Assembly (NCBI RefSeq): GCF_900142925.1
Contig: NZ_FRCN01000001.1
Span: 620,001 to 684,000, forward strand
Length of the DNA: 64,000 bases
Origin: Chitinophaga sp. CF418
GTDB lineage: Bacteria; Bacteroidota; Bacteroidia; Chitinophagales; Chitinophagaceae
Direction of reading: 5' to 3'
The notes beneath the pieces were generated by a model that made no database searches, was not told the origin of the DNA, and saw only the letters and a program-made list of their open reading frames with translations. Position numbers and translations under genes: made by a program. Below, one piece after another: positions 54,538 to 62,359 of the stretch. Numbering within the stretch: position 1 is the stretch's first letter; the number at the start of each line of letters is the position of its first letter.

Positions 54538-54569
54538 CAAAGTTAGGTGGAATTGCGGAGATGTACAAA
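54538..54569 (-). promoter_or_regulatory. kup promoter
   Basis: The minus strand has TTTG (54569-54566), 20 nt, then TAACTTTG (54545-54538), matching the Bacteroidota sigma consensus TTTG-N19..21-TAnnTTTG. It lies 28 nt before GTG 54510 and helps to set the start. Confidence 0.7.
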
Positions 54570-54588
54570 TATCAAAAAATCCGCTTAT

Positions 54589-54622
54589 AAAAAAACCCCG
54601 TCTCGGTTTGCGCGAGACGGGG
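54589..54622 (-). terminator. terminator of the OmpA-family gene
   Basis: CCCCGTCTCG and CGAGACGGGG form a perfect 10-bp stem with a 7-nt loop, followed on the minus strand by seven T residues (plus A run 54589-54595). It begins 27 nt after the stop. Confidence 0.92.
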
Positions 54623-54648
54623 CCTTATATCTTCTTAGTGAGACACTA

Positions 54649-56193
54649 TTAGTTAGCAGGAGCTAAATCAACAGTGGAAGACTCACCAGGAGTGTTTTGT
54701 TTGATGAAGCGACCGCGATCGATACCTTGTTTATCAGCCAGGTAGTCGATAACTGCATCTACTCTTCTGCTGCTCAGATCAACACCACCTTTTTTACCTT
54801 TAGCACCAGCGTGGCCAGTAACCAGGATGTTGCAAGATGGGTTAGATTTCAGTGTGCTAGCAACGCTTGCCAGTACAGCTTCGTTGTCAGTTGCAACTTT
54901 GGTAGAGCTACCTTTGAAGCTTACGCTAGGCAGTACCAGTGTGTTACAAGCAGCAGTTATAGGCTGGGTTTTGCAGCACTCAGGATCTGGGCATTTACCA
55001 ACACCATCAGCGTCAACTGGCTGGCAGTAAGTTGGAGTAACCAGTTGTTTATCCTTGAAGTCAGGAACACCGTCACCATCAGTATCTTTAGCAACACCGT
55101 GAACATCAACTGGAGCACCAGCTGGTGTGTTAGGCTCACGATCAAACTGGTCAGTAACACCATCACCATCAGCATCAGGCAGTACCGGAGTAGGCAGCTT
55201 CATGTGACGAGGAGCGCTCAGTTCGTTGTAAGCGTAGTTCAGCGGATTTACCCACCATAATGGCTCAACGCGTTTAGCGGAGTTACCCAGGTTGAAGTTC
55301 AGACGAATGCTGGTATAGCTGAACGCATCTTTGTGACTGGTATATGGAGAGGAATAACCGTCCAGATAGTCATCAAAGTACAGCGTATATTTCTCTTCGA
55401 TACCGATGTTGAAACGTTTAGAAATTTTGTACGCGATTCCAGTACCGAAATCAGCGCCATGACGCCACATCTGGTTGTCGTTTTTACGACCGATGTTAGC
55501 TCTGTTACCCTGAGATGGAGCGTTCTGCTCGTAATCTCCGTCTAACAGGTTCTTCAGCTGATCCTTGATGTCTTTACGAGGAGCAGAGAAGTTGATGCTG
55601 CTGTAGTTATAAGCTGCGCTACCGTTTAACGCATCAACGTCAACGTCGATCAGACCCAGGCTGTAACCACCGAATACATACCAGTTGATTTTAGGCTGTG
55701 CCTTGTAGAACAGGATGTTGCTCAGAGAAGCCATCAGGTCAAAAGACAACTGGTGAGCAGCTGTTTTATAGTTAGCTACGATCAGACCATTGTTAGCTGC
55801 AGCAGTTGTTGCCCATGCATTGCTACCAGTAGTGATCGCTGGCCTTAATCTGTAATCCAGACCTTTATCGAAGGAACCGGTGTATTCTGCTCTTACAGAG
55901 ATAGTATGACCCAGAGATTTTCTCAGGGAGATACCACCACCAAAACCTGGTCTAGCTGGGATTGTACCATTGATCAGGTGAAGACCACCATGGAAACCTA
56001 ATTCCCACATATCGCGAGGTTTCGCAGGGAAATCATACTGGTGGTTGGAAAAGTTGTTCTGTTGGGCCTGTCTTGACGCTGGTACTTTACTTGAATCCAG
56101 GGCATCATAAACAGGGGTAACTTGTGCAAAACTGGAGGACGCCGCTAGGAGACTCATAGCGCCTGCCAGTAATAAGTACTTTTTGCTTGCCAT
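54649..56193 (-). CDS. OmpA-family outer membrane protein with calcium-type repeats
   Basis: 514 residues. Signal peptide (1-23, SSSFAQ), an N-terminal beta-barrel (about 55-320), thrombospondin type 3-like Asp repeats (DADGDGVTDQFD, DTDGDGVPDFKD; about 340-375), a Cys-rich link (CPDPECC) and a C-terminal OmpA peptidoglycan-binding domain (about 405-514; VTGHAGAKGKKGGVDLSSRRVDAV). It probably anchors the outer membrane to the wall and is likely abundant, given a strong promoter and terminator. Confidence 0.9.
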   Translation of the reverse strand: MASKKYLLLAGAMSLLAASSSFAQVTPVYDALDSSKVPASRQAQQNNFSNHQYDFPAKPRDMWELGFHGGLHLINGTIPARPGFGGGISLRKSLGHTISVRAEYTGSFDKGLDYRLRPAITTGSNAWATTAAANNGLIVANYKTAAHQLSFDLMASLSNILFYKAQPKINWYVFGGYSLGLIDVDVDALNGSAAYNYSSINFSAPRKDIKDQLKNLLDGDYEQNAPSQGNRANIGRKNDNQMWRHGADFGTGIAYKISKRFNIGIEEKYTLYFDDYLDGYSSPYTSHKDAFSYTSIRLNFNLGNSAKRVEPLWWVNPLNYAYNELSAPRHMKLPTPVLPDADGDGVTDQFDREPNTPAGAPVDVHGVAKDTDGDGVPDFKDKQLVTPTYCQPVDADGVGKCPDPECCKTQPITAACNTLVLPSVSFKGSSTKVATDNEAVLASVASTLKSNPSCNILVTGHAGAKGKKGGVDLSSRRVDAVIDYLADKQGIDRGRFIKQNTPGESSTVDLAPAN

Positions 56194-56251
56194 AATTGTT
56201 TTCTATTTAAAAACTGTTAAAAATTTACTAATAACCCGTTTTTTTACCCAG

Positions 56252-56282
56252 CAAAGGTAAAATTCTCAAATGAATATTCAAA
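56252..56282 (-). promoter_or_regulatory. promoter of the OmpA-family gene
   Basis: The minus strand has TTTG (56282-56279), exactly 19 nt, then TACCTTTG (56259-56252), a full match to the Bacteroidota consensus. The start of transcription would be near 56245, giving a leader of about 50 nt. The rest of the 313-bp gap to the prenyl synthase gene is AT-rich with a small TATACC/GGTATA inverted repeat and no gene. Confidence 0.8.
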
Positions 56283-56506
56283 TTTTTGTTACAATATTAT
56301 TTTCATTGATAACTAGTTAACTACTAGTGCTTAGGCAAAACAAATGTTATACCTTAATTTGACTTGGTATATAACGAATAAGCATATTTGTTATAACTAA
56401 AACAAGGTATTGTTAAAGTTATGTTACACCCATATACACAAATTAGGGGCCAATTTGTTAAAATTTGACATTTTAAGCATAGCTTAGCAATCTTTTTAAA
56501 GCACCT

Positions 56507-57472
56507 ATGGACGAAATTAAACACCTGATCAGTAAGGAATTACAGGATTTTGAAAGCAAATTCGCTGACGCTGTAAAAAGTCATGTCCCCCTTTTGGACA
56601 GGATCATGCATTACATCGTTAAACGTAAAGGCAAGCAGATCAGGCCCATGTTTGTGCTTTTATCTGCCAAACTCTTTAATAATAATATACAGGAAAGCAC
56701 ATATCATGCCGCAGCCTTCGTAGAACTGCTCCATACAGCTACACTCGTTCATGACGATGTGGTAGATGATGCCAATGAAAGAAGGGGCTTCTTCTCCATC
56801 AATGCACTGTGGAAAAACAAGATAGCCGTGCTGGTGGGAGACTATCTCCTGTCTAAAGGACTACTACTATCAGTAAATAACAATGAGTTCAAAGCCTTAA
56901 AGATCCTCTCGGATGCTGTAAGGGAAATGAGTGAAGGAGAACTCCTGCAGATAGAAAAAACACGTAAGCTTAATATTAAAGAAGACATCTACTTCGAGAT
57001 CATCCGCCGGAAAACAGCTTCCCTCCTCGCCTCAGCCTGCGCTGCCGGCGCCTGGAGCACCACCAACAACGATGAAACTACCGAGAAAATGCGCCTTTTT
57101 GGAGAAAAGGTAGGAGTAGCTTTCCAGATCAAAGACGATCTCTTCGACTATGGCTCCGATAAAATAGGTAAACCTACAGGGATTGATATACGGGAAAAGA
57201 AAATGACACTCCCGCTCATCTATACCCTGGAACATGCCACTCCGGATACCAGAAGACATATTATTAATATCGTCAAAAATCACAATACTGATAAAGACCG
57301 TGTCGCAGAAGTGATTGACCTGGTAAAAAAATCCGGTGGCATTGAATATACACAACAGAAAATGTTCGAGTACCGCGATGACGCATTGGCTATCCTCCAC
57401 AGCTTTCCTGAAAATGATATCAGGGCCGGCCTGGAAACATTAGTAAGATATACCACAGATCGTACTTTTTAA
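56507..57472 (+). CDS. long-chain polyprenyl diphosphate synthase
   Basis: 321 residues. Both aspartate-rich motifs are present: HDDVVDDANERRG (first DDxxD, about 82-90) and QIKDDLFDYGSDKIGKPTG (second, about 210-228). All-trans prenyl chain elongation, most likely for the menaquinone side chain, which fits mqnB-mqnD in the window. Chain length cannot be read from sequence alone. Confidence 0.9.
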   Translation: MDEIKHLISKELQDFESKFADAVKSHVPLLDRIMHYIVKRKGKQIRPMFVLLSAKLFNNNIQESTYHAAAFVELLHTATLVHDDVVDDANERRGFFSINALWKNKIAVLVGDYLLSKGLLLSVNNNEFKALKILSDAVREMSEGELLQIEKTRKLNIKEDIYFEIIRRKTASLLASACAAGAWSTTNNDETTEKMRLFGEKVGVAFQIKDDLFDYGSDKIGKPTGIDIREKKMTLPLIYTLEHATPDTRRHIINIVKNHNTDKDRVAEVIDLVKKSGGIEYTQQKMFEYRDDALAILHSFPENDIRAGLETLVRYTTDRTF

Positions 57473-57540
57473 CCAATAAAAACTTATCTTCCGAGAACAG
57501 AACAAGATTCAAACAACTTTAGATACTAACTCACGCATTA

Positions 57541-59247
57541 ATGCAAAAACGCTGGACAGTCCGATCTTATCAACCGAAACAGGAAGCATTGCTCCAGTCG
57601 TCTTTGCGTATTCACCCTTTATTATGCAGATTGCTGGTTCAACGGGGTATGCATACCTACGATGAATCACGCCTTTTTTTCCGGCCTACCCTTGCGGATC
57701 TGCACGATCCCTGGCTGATGAAAGATATGGATAAAGCAGTCTCCCGTATTGAACAGGCCTTTTTCAGAAATGAAAAGATCCTCGTTTTCGGAGACTATGA
57801 TGTGGATGGCACTACCGCTGTAGCTACTGTTTTTGACTTTCTGCATTCCTTATATAATAAGATCGAATTTTATATTCCTCACCGGTATAAAGAAGGATAC
57901 GGCATTTCCAAACAAGGTATAGAATACGCCAGGGACAATGAATTCACCCTGGTGATTGCATTGGATTGTGGCATCAAGGCCATCGATCAGATTACCTGGG
58001 CGGCCGACAATGGCATAGACTTTATCATCTGCGACCACCACCTGCCCGATGCAATATTGCCACCGGCAGTTGCCATCCTCAATCCTAAACAATACGACTG
58101 TCCTTATCCATATAAAGAGTTAAGTGGCTGCGGCATCGGCTATAAACTGATCTCTGCTTTCGCACAAAAAAGAGGCGTACCGGATGAAAAAGTACATAGT
58201 TACCTGGACCTGGTAGCCACCAGTATCGCTGCCGACATTGTACCGATGACGGGAGAGAACCGCGTGCTGGCCTTTCATGGATTAAAGAAAGTAAACTCCG
58301 CCCCGCTTCCCGGTATACAGGCATTGATAGAACTGAGCGGATTGAAAGAACAGCTGACCATCTCCAATCTCGTGTTTGTGATAGCGCCTCGCGTCAACGC
58401 AGCAGGCAGAATGGATGATGCAAGAAAAGCAGTAAACCTGTTCGTGGAAACAGATAAGGAGAAAGCAATGGAAATTGCCAAAGTGTTGCATGCCGATAAC
58501 TTTGACAGGAAAGAAATAGATGGCAACATCACCAAGGAAGCAGTTGAATTGCTGCAGAACGATCTTACACTGCAGGATAAAAAATCCACCGTTCTTTATA
58601 AACCAGACTGGCATAAGGGCGTAGTAGGTATTGTTGCATCCCGCCTGATCGATAAATATTATTACCGCCCTACTATTATTCTTACGCTGAGTAATGATAA
58701 AGTAGCAGGTTCTGCACGCTCAGTCACCGGTTTCAATGTATATGAAGCTATCCACCAGTGTAAGGAGCTTCTTGAGAATTATGGTGGACATTTCTATGCA
58801 GCCGGTATGACATTAAAGCCCGAAAATGTTGCTGCATTTCAAAAGAAATTTGAGGAAGTAGTAGCCACTACCATTGATCCGGAACTGCTGGTACCGGAAA
58901 TACTGATCGATACCGAGATACAACTGAAAGATATTACTCCCGCTTTCTTCAATATCCTGCGGCAGTTTGAGCCATTGGGACCAGAGAACCTACGTCCCGT
59001 TTTCCTCGTCAGGAATGTAACCGACAGTGGTTATTCAAGACTTGTAAAGGATGAACACATTAAGTTCTCCGTAAAACAGGGCAAATCACCTAACGCATTA
59101 ACGGGCATAGGATTCTACATGTCCGAAAAATTCCACATCGTGAACAGTAAACAGCCCTTCGATATGGCCTTTACTATCGATGAAAACGAGTGGAACGGTA
59201 AAATGAATCTGCAACTGAAAGTAATTGATATCAGGGCTCACAACTAA
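57541..59247 (+). CDS. recJ: single-stranded-DNA-specific exonuclease RecJ
   Basis: 568 residues. DHH-family metal motifs: FGDYDVDGTTAVATVF (about 80-95), DCGIKAIDQ and DHHLPD (about 165), followed by the DHHA1 domain with GHFYAAGMTLKPEN (about 415-430) and a C-terminal OB-fold. Degrades single-stranded DNA 5' to 3' in mismatch and recombination repair. Starts 68 nt after the prenyl synthase gene. Confidence 0.96.
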   Translation: MQKRWTVRSYQPKQEALLQSSLRIHPLLCRLLVQRGMHTYDESRLFFRPTLADLHDPWLMKDMDKAVSRIEQAFFRNEKILVFGDYDVDGTTAVATVFDFLHSLYNKIEFYIPHRYKEGYGISKQGIEYARDNEFTLVIALDCGIKAIDQITWAADNGIDFIICDHHLPDAILPPAVAILNPKQYDCPYPYKELSGCGIGYKLISAFAQKRGVPDEKVHSYLDLVATSIAADIVPMTGENRVLAFHGLKKVNSAPLPGIQALIELSGLKEQLTISNLVFVIAPRVNAAGRMDDARKAVNLFVETDKEKAMEIAKVLHADNFDRKEIDGNITKEAVELLQNDLTLQDKKSTVLYKPDWHKGVVGIVASRLIDKYYYRPTIILTLSNDKVAGSARSVTGFNVYEAIHQCKELLENYGGHFYAAGMTLKPENVAAFQKKFEEVVATTIDPELLVPEILIDTEIQLKDITPAFFNILRQFEPLGPENLRPVFLVRNVTDSGYSRLVKDEHIKFSVKQGKSPNALTGIGFYMSEKFHIVNSKQPFDMAFTIDENEWNGKMNLQLKVIDIRAHN

Positions 59248-59302
59248 GTAATATTACTTATTCCCCTTCTTCTTTCATATAGTCTGACCAGCTATAACAG
59301 CT

Positions 59303-60097
59303 CTACTTTTTCTGTTGCAGCAGCCAGGTATATAACGCGGTATCTGCATATGCTTTTGTCCAGGCATCATGCCCACCGGTAGGATTTTCCGTATACTTAA
59401 CCAGCTTACTTCCGCATGTCCTCAATGCATTTACCATATCCCGTGAGCCGGCTACGCCTACTGTCGGATCATTTGCATTATGAAACGCCCATACCGGCAT
59501 ATTCTTCAATACACAAGCCTGCGACGGTGTACCTGCGCCACAGATAGGCACAATGGCCGCAAACTTCTCAGGGCTGGTCTGTGCCCAGTTCCAGGTGCCA
59601 AATCCACCCATACTTAATCCTGTTAAATAAACACGTGAACTATCCACATGGTATTTCTTCAATACTTCTTTATATAACTGTTGTAAAACATCAGTATTCC
59701 ACCAGGATGCTGTACACTGCGGAGCGATCATTACAAACTGCTTTCCTGTCACGACCTTAGGCAGACCTACTCTTCTGATCACATCAATGTCGGTCCCGAT
59801 CTCTCCTACACCATGCAGAAAGATGACGATAGGCCATTTATAAGTCTTTTTCTCATTGTAAGTGTCAGGAATGTAAAGCAGATAATCATCAATATTGCCT
59901 CCCTTGTAATCCATTGTCTTTACAGTAATGCCCACGGTCTGAGGGTCAAATACATCTTCTTTGGGAGGATCGGGAATCGTATCCGTTCCATTACCGCCGG
60001 GTGTCGCGGCATCATTCTTTTTGGAGCAGGCTACTATATTACCCAATAAAACAAGCAGTAGCACATATACAAATCTCTTAATTATTCTTCTTTTCAT
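59303..60097 (-). CDS. lipoprotein alpha/beta-hydrolase (carboxylesterase/phospholipase type)
   Basis: 264 residues. Lipobox IVAC (Cys24), then a Gly/Pro/Asp-rich linker (about 30-50) and a hydrolase fold: oxyanion strand PIVIFLHGVGE, nucleophile Ser in GLSMGGFGTW (about 164), Asp in HNANDPTVG (about 210) and His in GGHDAW (about 243). Related to feruloyl and acetylxylan esterases that act on plant cell-wall material at the surface; the substrate is not known. It follows htpG in the same direction after a terminator. Confidence 0.88.
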   Translation of the reverse strand: MKRRIIKRFVYVLLLVLLGNIVACSKKNDAATPGGNGTDTIPDPPKEDVFDPQTVGITVKTMDYKGGNIDDYLLYIPDTYNEKKTYKWPIVIFLHGVGEIGTDIDVIRRVGLPKVVTGKQFVMIAPQCTASWWNTDVLQQLYKEVLKKYHVDSSRVYLTGLSMGGFGTWNWAQTSPEKFAAIVPICGAGTPSQACVLKNMPVWAFHNANDPTVGVAGSRDMVNALRTCGSKLVKYTENPTGGHDAWTKAYADTALYTWLLQQKK

Positions 60098-60113
60098 ATG
60101 CGTGGCATAAATG

Positions 60114-60146
60114 AAAAATCCCGTCTCATGGGCTATGAGACGGGAT
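60114..60146 (-). terminator. htpG terminator
   Basis: ATCCCGTCTCAT and ATGAGACGGGAT form a perfect 12-bp stem with a 5-nt loop; five T residues follow on the minus strand. It resembles the stem at 54596-54622 (shared CCCGTCTC word). It lies 55 nt after the htpG stop. Confidence 0.92.
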
Positions 60147-60201
60147 CCGGGTTGTTATTTTGATATTACAAACCTACTACATTGTTTACTTATATAGCAG
60201 A

Positions 60202-62046
60202 TTAATTTTTCTTTTCAGCACTCATTAATTCCACACTTCTGTTCACAAAAGCGGTAAGATCAGCGCCCGTCAGCAGGTTCTGTGATAATAACGCCAGATC
60301 TGCCAGATTTCGTACCTGCTTCTGCTGTTTATCATTATCATTTTCGTCGAGGATCTGCAGATAGATCGGATGGTTTGCATTGATGGTCATATTGATCTCA
60401 TCAGGCATGCTTGCATACCAGCTCATACCGCTTCCGCCTACTGCTGCCATATCTTTCATACGACGCATGAATTCCGGACGGGTTACGATCACCGGTTGAG
60501 CATCTGCGCTCAGGCCTCTCAGCTCTACCTTCACATGCTGCTGAGGAATGTGTTCGAACAGCTCCTTCAGTTTGGTTTCCTGATCAGATGTTAATACACT
60601 TTCTGATTTTTCATCCCTGTCTATCAGGTGATCTGCTATATCAGCATCCACACGGGTAAACATCATACTATCCCACCTTGGCTCCATATTGTTGATGAAC
60701 GCAGCATCTACAATAGTATCCAGCTTCACGATCTTATATCCCTTGTTCTTTGCAGCCTGTATATAACTATCCTGCTGTACTGCATTTGTTGCATACAATA
60801 CCACCAGCTTTCCCTCCTTGTTGGTCTGCAGCGCACTTGTTTCCTGTTTGTATTCTTCCAGTGTATAGAACCTGCCTTCCTCAGTGATATCTTCCATGAT
60901 CAGGAATTTGTTTCCTTTCTCCTGGAATTTATCATCAGTCATCATACCATATTTGGCAAACAGACCGATGGATTCCCATTTCTCTTCAAAGCTCTTACGG
61001 TCATTGCGGAAGATCTCATCCAGTTTATCAGCTACTTTCTTAGTGATATAAGTGCTGATCTTTTTCACATTCGGATCTCCCTGCAGATAACTGCGGCTTA
61101 CGTTCAGCGGAATATCCGGACTGTCTATCACACCATGCAGCAACATCAGGAATTCAGGAACAATATCCTTCACTTCATCAGTTACGAATACCTGGTTGGA
61201 ATACAGGCTGATCTTATCTTTCTGTACTTCAAAGGTCTTGCTGATCTTAGGGAAATACAGGATACCTGTCAGGTTGAACGGATAATCCACATTCAGATGG
61301 ATCCAGAACAATGGCGCCTCTGCGTATGGATATAATTCTTTATAGAAATTCTGATAATCTTCTGCTGTCAGATCACTTGGCTTCTTAGTCCATGCCGGGC
61401 TGGTATTATTCAGCTGCTTATCTGCAAATTTTACAGGTACAGGCAGGAATTTACAGAACTTTTCCAGCATAGTCTGGATGCGGTGTTCATCCAGGAATTC
61501 TTCACTTTCTTCGTTAATATGCAGCACAATGTCAGTACCACGGCTTTCTTTAGTGGTCTCTTCCAGCATATATTCAGGACTGCCATCACATTCCCAGCGT
61601 ACGGCAGGTGCTTCTGCCCTGTGTGATTTGGAAAAGATCTCCACCTGGTTACTCACCATGAAGGAAGAATAGAAGCCCAGACCAAAGTGACCAATGATAT
61701 TGGCGCCATCTGTCTGACCTTTGTATTTTTTCAGGAATTCTTCCGCACCGGAGAAAGCTACCTGGTTGATGTATTTGTCTACTTCTTCGGCAGTCATACC
61801 CACTCCCATATCGGAGATGGTCAGCGTCTTTTTCTCTTTATCCAGCGTTACTGTAATTTCAGGGGTGCCCAGCTCACCTTTAAATTCACCGACACTAGCC
61901 AGGGTTTTTAGCTTTTGTGTAGCATCAACCGCATTACTCACCAGCTCGCGGATGAAGATCTCATGGTCTGAATAGAGGAATTTCTTAATAATGGGGAAAA
62001 TGTTCTCTGTCTGAACACGTATTGCTCCTTTCTGCATGGGTGTCAA
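60202..62046 (-). CDS. htpG: molecular chaperone HtpG (Hsp90)
   Basis: 614 residues. N-terminal GHKL ATPase: ELVSNAVDATQKL, DMGVGMT and GHFGLGFYSSFMV; middle domain with RGTDIVLHI and LNVSRSYLQGDP; C-terminal dimerisation domain to 614. ATP-driven protein-folding chaperone. Its upstream region contains an 11-bp tandem repeat about 95 bp before the ATG. Confidence 0.97.
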   Translation of the reverse strand: MTPMQKGAIRVQTENIFPIIKKFLYSDHEIFIRELVSNAVDATQKLKTLASVGEFKGELGTPEITVTLDKEKKTLTISDMGVGMTAEEVDKYINQVAFSGAEEFLKKYKGQTDGANIIGHFGLGFYSSFMVSNQVEIFSKSHRAEAPAVRWECDGSPEYMLEETTKESRGTDIVLHINEESEEFLDEHRIQTMLEKFCKFLPVPVKFADKQLNNTSPAWTKKPSDLTAEDYQNFYKELYPYAEAPLFWIHLNVDYPFNLTGILYFPKISKTFEVQKDKISLYSNQVFVTDEVKDIVPEFLMLLHGVIDSPDIPLNVSRSYLQGDPNVKKISTYITKKVADKLDEIFRNDRKSFEEKWESIGLFAKYGMMTDDKFQEKGNKFLIMEDITEEGRFYTLEEYKQETSALQTNKEGKLVVLYATNAVQQDSYIQAAKNKGYKIVKLDTIVDAAFINNMEPRWDSMMFTRVDADIADHLIDRDEKSESVLTSDQETKLKELFEHIPQQHVKVELRGLSADAQPVIVTRPEFMRRMKDMAAVGGSGMSWYASMPDEINMTINANHPIYLQILDENDNDKQQKQVRNLADLALLSQNLLTGADLTAFVNRSVELMSAEKKN

Positions 62047-62139
62047 AATTTTTTAGAATCTTTATGACAAAGGATATGCCATCAGACATTAAGCTGACAA
62101 ACTGTCCGGCGGAGGGATAAAACCAGCTCTTTTTATACT

Positions 62140-62183
62140 GTTGCTTCTTCGTTGCTTCTTCGTCGCTTCTTCGATACTTCTTC
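62140..62183. repeat. tandem repeat of four 11-bp units upstream of htpG
   Basis: GTTGCTTCTTC, GTTGCTTCTTC, GTCGCTTCTTC and GATACTTCTTC follow each other without gaps. They lie in the 313-bp divergent gap between htpG and the secreted protein gene, which has no other gene or recognised element. Confidence 0.85.
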
Positions 62184-62359
62184 GACCAAGCGGACTTACC
62201 TGCAGAAATGGCACTTTTCCGCCCACCGGCTTAACAAATAAATCATACGAACGGTCCCTCTACTCTAAGACAAATATTGTAGTTTTAGTGTCCTGACCCC
62301 GGTGACTGTTGAGATGTATTATGTTTTTACCCAGACCCTCTTTCTAAACCTCTATTTAC

